In this document: in pieces, positions 59,977-64,000 of the stretch
How positions within the stretch are numbered: position 1 is the stretch's first letter
How the letters are laid out: the number at the start of each line of letters is the position of its first letter
NCBI GenBank assembly: GCA_965216915.1
Contig: CBDCGS010000011.1
Span: 558,001 to 622,000, forward strand
DNA from: CBDCGS01 sp965216915
Lineage (GTDB): Bacteria; Pseudomonadota; Alphaproteobacteria; UBA828
DNA length: 64,000 nt
Direction: 5' to 3'
Program-made: the position numbers and the translations under genes
The notes under the pieces: model-generated
What the model was told of the DNA's origin: nothing
Databases searched by the model: none
Seen by the model: only the letters and a program-made list of their open reading frames with translations

Positions 59977-60782
59977 GTGAAGTCGAAGATGGCTTGCTTC
60001 GCCCGCGAGAACAGCACGAATCCAATCGTGAACATGCCGACGGAGAGAATGGCACCGACGACGAGGATCTCGGTTGGCGGCAGTTTGCCAAGCACAATCA
60101 CATGCTGCAGCGATATCACGAAATAGGCGAGGGGGTTGATGTAGATGAGAATCTGCACGGCGGACGGCACCGCGGACGGCAAATAGGCGATCGGGCTCGC
60201 CACAAGGAGGATGATCGTGATGTAGACCAGCATTTGCTGGACGTCACGCATCAGGAGATTGGCGAGCGACAGCACCCATGTGACGCCCGCGACGAACATC
60301 GTCTGTGCGACCAGAACCACCGGCGCGAGAAGCGCGACGGGTTCGAGTGTGCCAATGAAGCCGCAGGCGATCACCACGGCGAGCGTGCCGACGATCATCG
60401 TCGCGGAGCTCACGATGACCGCGCGCAGCGGCACGAGCTCTGCCGGAAACACGGTGTTGAGAAGGATCTCACGGTTCGCGGTGAGCGATGTGGTGCCGGA
60501 TTGCAGCGCCTCGCCAAAACCGAGGAAGGCCACGAGCCCGGAAAGGACGTAGAGCACGTAGTCGATCTGGTCCATCTCAGCCGGTCGAATGCGGAACACG
60601 ACGAGATAGATGAGCGAGTAGATCGCGATCAGAAGGAGCGGCCCCGCGAGGAGCCACACGAGGCCGAGGATCGATCCCGCATAGCGCCGTCTCAGTTCGA
60701 CCCTGGCGGTCGAGATGAGCAGCGTACGATGGCGATAGGCGCTCCGCCACGGAGCGGCCAAAGCAGAGACGATGAGCGCCAT
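59973..60782 (-). CDS. wzm: Polysaccharide exporter permease (Wzm-like)
   Basis: The 269-residue protein has six hydrophobic segments and the ABC-2 exporter pattern: RVELRRRYAGSILGLVWLLAGPLLLIAIY near the N-terminus and VNPLAYFV-like IYINPLAYFVISLQHVI towards the C-terminus. It is the first gene of the cluster. The 234-bp gap to 61016 contains no gene I can support, and no sure promoter. It should move undecaprenol-linked polysaccharide across the inner membrane with Wzt. Confidence 0.92.
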   Translation of the reverse strand: MALIVSALAAPWRSAYRHRTLLISTARVELRRRYAGSILGLVWLLAGPLLLIAIYSLIYLVVFRIRPAEMDQIDYVLYVLSGLVAFLGFGEALQSGTTSLTANREILLNTVFPAELVPLRAVIVSSATMIVGTLAVVIACGFIGTLEPVALLAPVVLVAQTMFVAGVTWVLSLANLLMRDVQQMLVYITIILLVASPIAYLPSAVPSAVQILIYINPLAYFVISLQHVIVLGKLPPTEILVVGAILSVGMFTIGFVLFSRAKQAIFDFT

Positions 60783-61016
60783 AAATCCTATCCGGGGCCA
60801 CGCCCCAAACGATGTGGCCGCCGATTGCGGCGGTCAGGCCAATCCGCACGTTCTGCCAGACTGCGACGCCGCATCCAAGCCTCACGTGCACGGCCGGCCC
60901 AGGAAAAACCGGGCGCCGCCTTCGCACGCCGTGCTCTTTGCCTCGGATCGCTCAAGACCGTCGCGCAGGCCCGTGTCGATCGCATGCGGAATGTCGAAGG
61001 ACGGCCCGGTTCGGAG

Positions 61017-61943
61017 CTACGTGACGACACCGAGAAAACGGTCGTTGAGCTCCTTCTCGTAATAGAAGATCCCCCTGCCGAGTTGGTCGGCGGTCCACAC
61101 CCGCGTCGGATGATCGGGGTAGTAGCGGTGGCCGCCCGAAAACACCTCGTTGCGATTGCCCGAGGGATCGAAGAAATAGATGGTCTGACCCATGGTGATG
61201 CCGTGACGGGTCGGGCCGATATCGCGGGAGATGTCGTAGCGCGCGATCACGTCTGCAGCGTGGCCGACGTCGTGCCACGATTCCAGGAGGAACGAGGCGT
61301 GGTGGAACATGCCCGGCTTCTCATGGTCGACGAACGCCACCTCGTGCGCCTTGTTGCTGCAGGTGAGGAAGGCGGCGATGGTCGGCCCGCCATCGGGCAC
61401 CACGACCTTCTCGGTGAGCGAGAAATCGAGCACATCGGTGAAGAAATCGACCGTCACCGGGATGTCGGGCCCATAGAGAAGGCAGTGATCGAAGCTCTGC
61501 ACGCGCATGCCGCGTGGGTCATCGCGCCAAATATCCGGATTCTCGATCGGCGGCGCGGAGGCGGCACGCGCCATCTCCGCGTAGAGCTCGATCCGGTGTC
61601 CGCTCGGGATCGTAAAGCCGATGCGCCGGCCGACGCCGGGCTGCTCGCCCGCGGCAACGGTGTCGACCGTCGCCCCGGCCGCCTCGACACGCTCGGCGAA
61701 GCCATCGAGATCGGCGTCTTGCGCGACCTTGAAGGCGAACACGTCCATCCCCGGCGTATCGGCCTCCCGCAAGACGACGCTATGCCGATCGAACTCGTCG
61801 GCGCATTTGAGGTAGACGCGGCCGTCGACGGCCCGCTCAACGATCTCGAGGCCAATCCGGTCGCCGTAGTGGATGAGCGCCTGCTCGAGATCGAGCACGC
61901 GGAGCTGAACGAAACCCGCGCGCAACACGCCGGTCATTGCCAT
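61017..61943 (-). CDS. Catechol 2,3-dioxygenase (type I extradiol)
   Basis: The 308-residue protein has two vicinal-oxygen-chelate modules. The catalytic iron ligands in the second module are His153 (QSFDHCLLYG), His214 (MFHHASFLL) and Glu266 (GNRNEVFSG). These match the XylE ligands His153, His214 and Glu265 almost exactly. Other active-site residues (GMFHHASF, SGNRNEV) are conserved. It cleaves catechol or a substituted catechol at the meta position. ATG 61943 with GAGGA upstream is chosen; the longer open frame is not supported. It overlaps the ferredoxin gene by 10 bp. Confidence 0.92.
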   Translation of the reverse strand: MAMTGVLRAGFVQLRVLDLEQALIHYGDRIGLEIVERAVDGRVYLKCADEFDRHSVVLREADTPGMDVFAFKVAQDADLDGFAERVEAAGATVDTVAAGEQPGVGRRIGFTIPSGHRIELYAEMARAASAPPIENPDIWRDDPRGMRVQSFDHCLLYGPDIPVTVDFFTDVLDFSLTEKVVVPDGGPTIAAFLTCSNKAHEVAFVDHEKPGMFHHASFLLESWHDVGHAADVIARYDISRDIGPTRHGITMGQTIYFFDPSGNRNEVFSGGHRYYPDHPTRVWTADQLGRGIFYYEKELNDRFLGVVT

Positions 61944-62260
61944 GATCTGGTCCTCGCATTGTGAGTTGCCGCCGCCGGATGAAGCGACAGATCGGTTTGG
62001 GGGATCAAGCGGCAGGCGAGCGCGAAACCCGCCGCCTCGTCGGCTGCGCTGACATGGGCGCGGCTCATCTTGGCTGTGCGGTAGCGCCCACGGATCACGC
62101 GCACACGGCAGACGCCGCAGCCGCCGCCGCGGCATCCCACCGGCACGTGCTTCAGGCCTTGGCGCTCCATGGCGATCAAAACGCGTTCGCCGGGTGGACA
62201 CCCGAAGGACGCATCGCCGCCGTCGATGGTGATCCGGAAGGCACGCGCGCTCAAGGCCAC
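61934..62260 (-). CDS. Plant-type 2Fe-2S ferredoxin (XylT-like)
   Basis: The 108-residue protein has a plant-type ferredoxin motif: GCRGGGCGVCRVRVIRG and a distal Cys in ALACRLIPQTDL. In the TOL and related pathways such a ferredoxin reactivates catechol 2,3-dioxygenase by reducing oxidised iron. The overlap of 10 bp with the dioxygenase gene supports that role. The C-terminal 10 residues are unlike the family. The start is the ATG after the Rieske ferredoxin gene. Confidence 0.9.
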   Translation of the reverse strand: MALSARAFRITIDGGDASFGCPPGERVLIAMERQGLKHVPVGCRGGGCGVCRVRVIRGRYRTAKMSRAHVSAADEAAGFALACRLIPQTDLSLHPAAATHNARTRSWQ

Positions 62261-62266
62261 GCCCCG

Positions 62267-62578
62267 TTAGTTGACGAGCGCATAGATGGCGCCGTCCTCG
62301 ACGGCGACGTCGTAACGCGCGATCGGCTCGGTGCAGGGGGCGCCCGCCGGGGCGCCCGTCGCGATCTCAAAAAAGCCGCCATGAAAGGGGCACTCGACGC
62401 GATCGCCGTCGATTTCGCCGTCCGCGAGCGAAGCCTCGCCATGGCTGCAGGTGTCGTCGGTCGCGTAGAAGGTGCCCTCGACATTGTAGACGGCGATCGG
62501 GGGCAGACCGTCGGGCTCGACCCGCAAGATCTCGCCCTCGGCGACGTCATCGGTGCGGCACAGGAGGCGCTTCGCCAT
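62267..62578 (-). CDS. Rieske-type ferredoxin
   Basis: The 103-residue protein has the Rieske motifs CSHGEASL (Cys-x-His) and CPFHGGFF (Cys-x2-His) and is typical of ferredoxin components of ring-hydroxylating oxygenases. It is encoded between the oxygenase-associated small gene (1-bp overlap) and the plant-type ferredoxin gene. It should pass electrons to the oxygenase whose terminal subunit is at the window edge. A reductase gene is not in view. Confidence 0.92.
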   Translation of the reverse strand: MAKRLLCRTDDVAEGEILRVEPDGLPPIAVYNVEGTFYATDDTCSHGEASLADGEIDGDRVECPFHGGFFEIATGAPAGAPCTEPIARYDVAVEDGAIYALVN

Positions 62579-62919
62579 CAGCCGCGATTGTTCCCGTGGA
62601 CGGCGACGAAACGCGTCTCGTCGAAGCTGTGCGGAACCTTGGGGTCGCCGCCATAGAGCTCCACGTGGGGCGAGATCTCCGCCAACATGAGCGCCAAGAA
62701 GAACAGCCGCTCGGTGTCAGGCGGCATCTCGCCGAGCGGGAAGGTGTCGACATGCTCGAGGATGGCATCGAGCTTGGGCGCGAGCGCATCGTAGAGCGCC
62801 TGGAGCTCGCCCTTGTTGGAGCGGCCGCGCCGGGCCTGCCGCTCGTTCTGTGTCGCAAGCGCCCATTCGGACACGAGATATTCCAGATCCTCGAACTTCT
62901 TGGGCAGGATGCCGCTCAT
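62578..62919 (-). CDS. Small protein of unknown function in the Rieske cluster
   Basis: I do not recognise this 113-residue protein. It is highly charged and mainly helical, with LPKKFEDLEYLVSEWALATQ, then RRGRSNKGELQALYDALAPK and a conserved-looking block PLGEMPPDTERLFFLALML. There is no cysteine or obvious metal motif. It lies between the Rieske oxygenase alpha gene (13 bp) and the Rieske ferredoxin gene (1-bp overlap). It is too short and different to be a usual SnoaL-like beta subunit. It may be an accessory or a third oxygenase component. Confidence 0.7.
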   Translation of the reverse strand: MSGILPKKFEDLEYLVSEWALATQNERQARRGRSNKGELQALYDALAPKLDAILEHVDTFPLGEMPPDTERLFFLALMLAEISPHVELYGGDPKVPHSFDETRFVAVHGNNRG

Positions 62920-62932
62920 CGCCCGTCTCCCG

Positions 62933-64000
62933 TCATGCGCCGAGATACTGATCGACGACGTGATAGCCGTCGCGGATCAACACCTCTTCGTCCTGCAGGT
63001 TGATGACGCGCTTCGCACCGGATTCGAGCGAGCGCTGCGTGTTCTCCATCGTCTGCGTGTCCTCGAGCCACGCATTGCGCTGGAGGACCTGGGCGTGCTC
63101 GAGCGCCCAGCGCTGGCTGTTCGTCTCCGGCGCGCGCACGTAGTAGCGGCCCTCCCAGATGGTCCGATTGTAGCCGAGAGGCCAAAATTGGTGGGTGAAC
63201 CAGATGCCCTCCGAAATGTGCAAAAGGAGGTTGGGGAAGAGCACGCTCAGCTCGAAGGCAAAATCCTCGCGGCCGGATGGGTTGATCGTCGGCGGCAGCA
63301 TCGAGGCTTGCGCCTTGGACACCAGCGACGCGCGGGCGCGGGCGTTGGCGATCCCCGCGACGGGCGTCGGCGTCGCATTGAGCGAGAGGCAAACGCCGCA
63401 GGTTCGATGCGGACCGAAGAGCTGCACGTCGGAGAGGCCCGAGGAGAACACGTTCGGGAACGAGCCGGCGTGGATGGTGTGCACGTGGTAGGCCTCGGAG
63501 AAGGAATCGATCCCGACTTTCCAATTGCAGTCGAGGTAGGTGTAGTACTTGTAGCTGTGACCCAGCTCGGCGTAAGGGAACCCGGCGAAGTGGCTACCAT
63601 AGCTGCCGAGATAGTCGGCCAGCGATTGGGCCGGCGTGGGCTCCAGGTTGATGAAGACGAAGCCTTCCCACACATCGGTCGCGACGGGCGTGAGACCGTT
63701 TTTCGCCTTGTCGAAGCAAGGACCGAAGCGATCCTCCTCCGGCACCTGGACGATCTGGCCGGTGGCGTCGTAGACCCAGCCGTGGAAGCGGCAGGTCATC
63801 ACCGCCGCCTTGCTGGAGCCGAAGGTCTCGTCTCCGGTTTCCGTGATCACAGTGTTGCCGCGGTGCGAGCAACAGTTGTGGAAGCCGCGCACCACGCCGT
63901 CCTTACCACGCGCGATGATGACCGAGGTCTTGAGGCAATGGAGCTTCTTGACCTTCCAATCGCCCGGGTTCGGTAGCTCCTCGTCGCGCGCGACGTAGAG
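62933..64000 (-). CDS. Rieske ring-hydroxylating oxygenase alpha subunit (5' end beyond the window)
   Basis: The reading frame is open to the last base (64000), so the start lies outside and at least 355 residues are seen. The Rieske motif is CSHRGN ... CRFHGW (visible at about 63775-63865). The mononuclear iron motif is DSFSEAYHVHTIH with Glu-x2-His-x4-His, followed later by the expected Asp region. This type is the catalytic subunit of aromatic dioxygenases or monooxygenases. The following genes (small protein, Rieske ferredoxin, ferredoxin, catechol 2,3-dioxygenase) form one minus-strand pathway unit. Confidence 0.9.
   Translation of the reverse strand, partial: LYVARDEELPNPGDWKVKKLHCLKTSVIIARGKDGVVRGFHNCCSHRGNTVITETGDETFGSSKAAVMTCRFHGWVYDATGQIVQVPEEDRFGPCFDKAKNGLTPVATDVWEGFVFINLEPTPAQSLADYLGSYGSHFAGFPYAELGHSYKYYTYLDCNWKVGIDSFSEAYHVHTIHAGSFPNVFSSGLSDVQLFGPHRTCGVCLSLNATPTPVAGIANARARASLVSKAQASMLPPTINPSGREDFAFELSVLFPNLLLHISEGIWFTHQFWPLGYNRTIWEGRYYVRAPETNSQRWALEHAQVLQRNAWLEDTQTMENTQRSLESGAKRVINLQDEEVLIRDGYHVVDQYLGA

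Noticed and set aside
59937..61964. A 675-residue open frame on the plus strand over wzm and catechol 2,3-dioxygenase
   Set aside because: Antisense to clear genes and rich in charged repeats produced by codon bias of the other strand.
1..64000. CRISPR arrays, prophage, IS elements or integrated islands
   Set aside because: No spaced direct repeats, transposase, integrase or phage structural genes were found; composition seems even across the window.

Overview
The window looks like a chromosomal segment of a high-GC alphaproteobacterium. The evidence is the hemC-hemD-Mic60/mitofilin-hemY operon divergent from tsaD, an Irr-type iron box in front of a peroxiredoxin gene, rhizobium-style dual-ATPase sugar-type ABC genes, and many 1-8 bp gene overlaps. 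I see no phage, IS element, integrase or CRISPR array. The genus cannot be fixed from the sequence alone.

Layout. 1-4250: a LysR regulator divergent from a TauD-type dioxygenase, then YqgE, a haloacid-dehalogenase-like enzyme, infA and an orphan small gene. 4363-10758: a sugar/polyol-type ABC importer with two different ATPases, a binding protein, two permeases, a small membrane protein and a SnoaL-like protein. 10788-11777: a peroxiredoxin under a probable Irr/Fur-family operator, and a 41-residue membrane peptide. 11901-15748: hyuA-hyuB (hydantoinase/oxoprolinase family). 15745-19105 (minus): a ParA-like ATPase, a ribbon-helix-helix protein, a tail-anchored protein and a TPR-SPOR lipoprotein in one operon. 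19448-29892: a polyamine and amine region with potFGHI (potI broken by two frameshifts), a glutathione transferase gene with a third frameshift, and an opposing operon of puuA-like, puuB-like and polar amino acid ABC genes. 30081-33811: a secreted protein, tRNA-Thr(CGT), a NodB-like deacetylase and a FemAB-GNAT fusion. 33891-42820: the tetrapyrrole/Mic60 operon, tsaD, a REP-like repeat, a SUMF1-fold protein, an epimerase and gpsA.

42871-53608 is the most striking part. A split PEP-synthase-like dikinase pair, a four-part molybdenum hydroxylase (FAD, separate SRPBCC, 2Fe-2S and Mo subunits), a NicX-type 2,5-dihydroxypyridine dioxygenase, an HD-domain protein, an FCD-type GntR regulator and a pirin lie in one tight plus-strand run behind a 22-bp perfect palindrome. 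From memory this matches the 3-hydroxypyridine (3hpd) cluster described in Ensifer adhaerens HP1. I propose that the ring hydroxyl is phosphorylated by the dikinase pair, as in phenylphosphate synthase, and that the HD protein may later remove the phosphate.

53685-60782 (minus) is a surface-polysaccharide cluster: Wzm/Wzt exporter, two methyltransferases, an SGNH hydrolase, a glycosyltransferase and a sugar epimerase. It resembles systems in which chain ends are capped and then recognised by the exporter. 61017-64000 (minus) is an aromatic meta-cleavage cluster: a Rieske oxygenase cut by the window edge, an unknown 113-residue protein, a Rieske ferredoxin, a plant-type ferredoxin and catechol 2,3-dioxygenase. 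Overall the genome appears suited to scavenging polyamines, hydantoin-like compounds and (hetero)aromatics.
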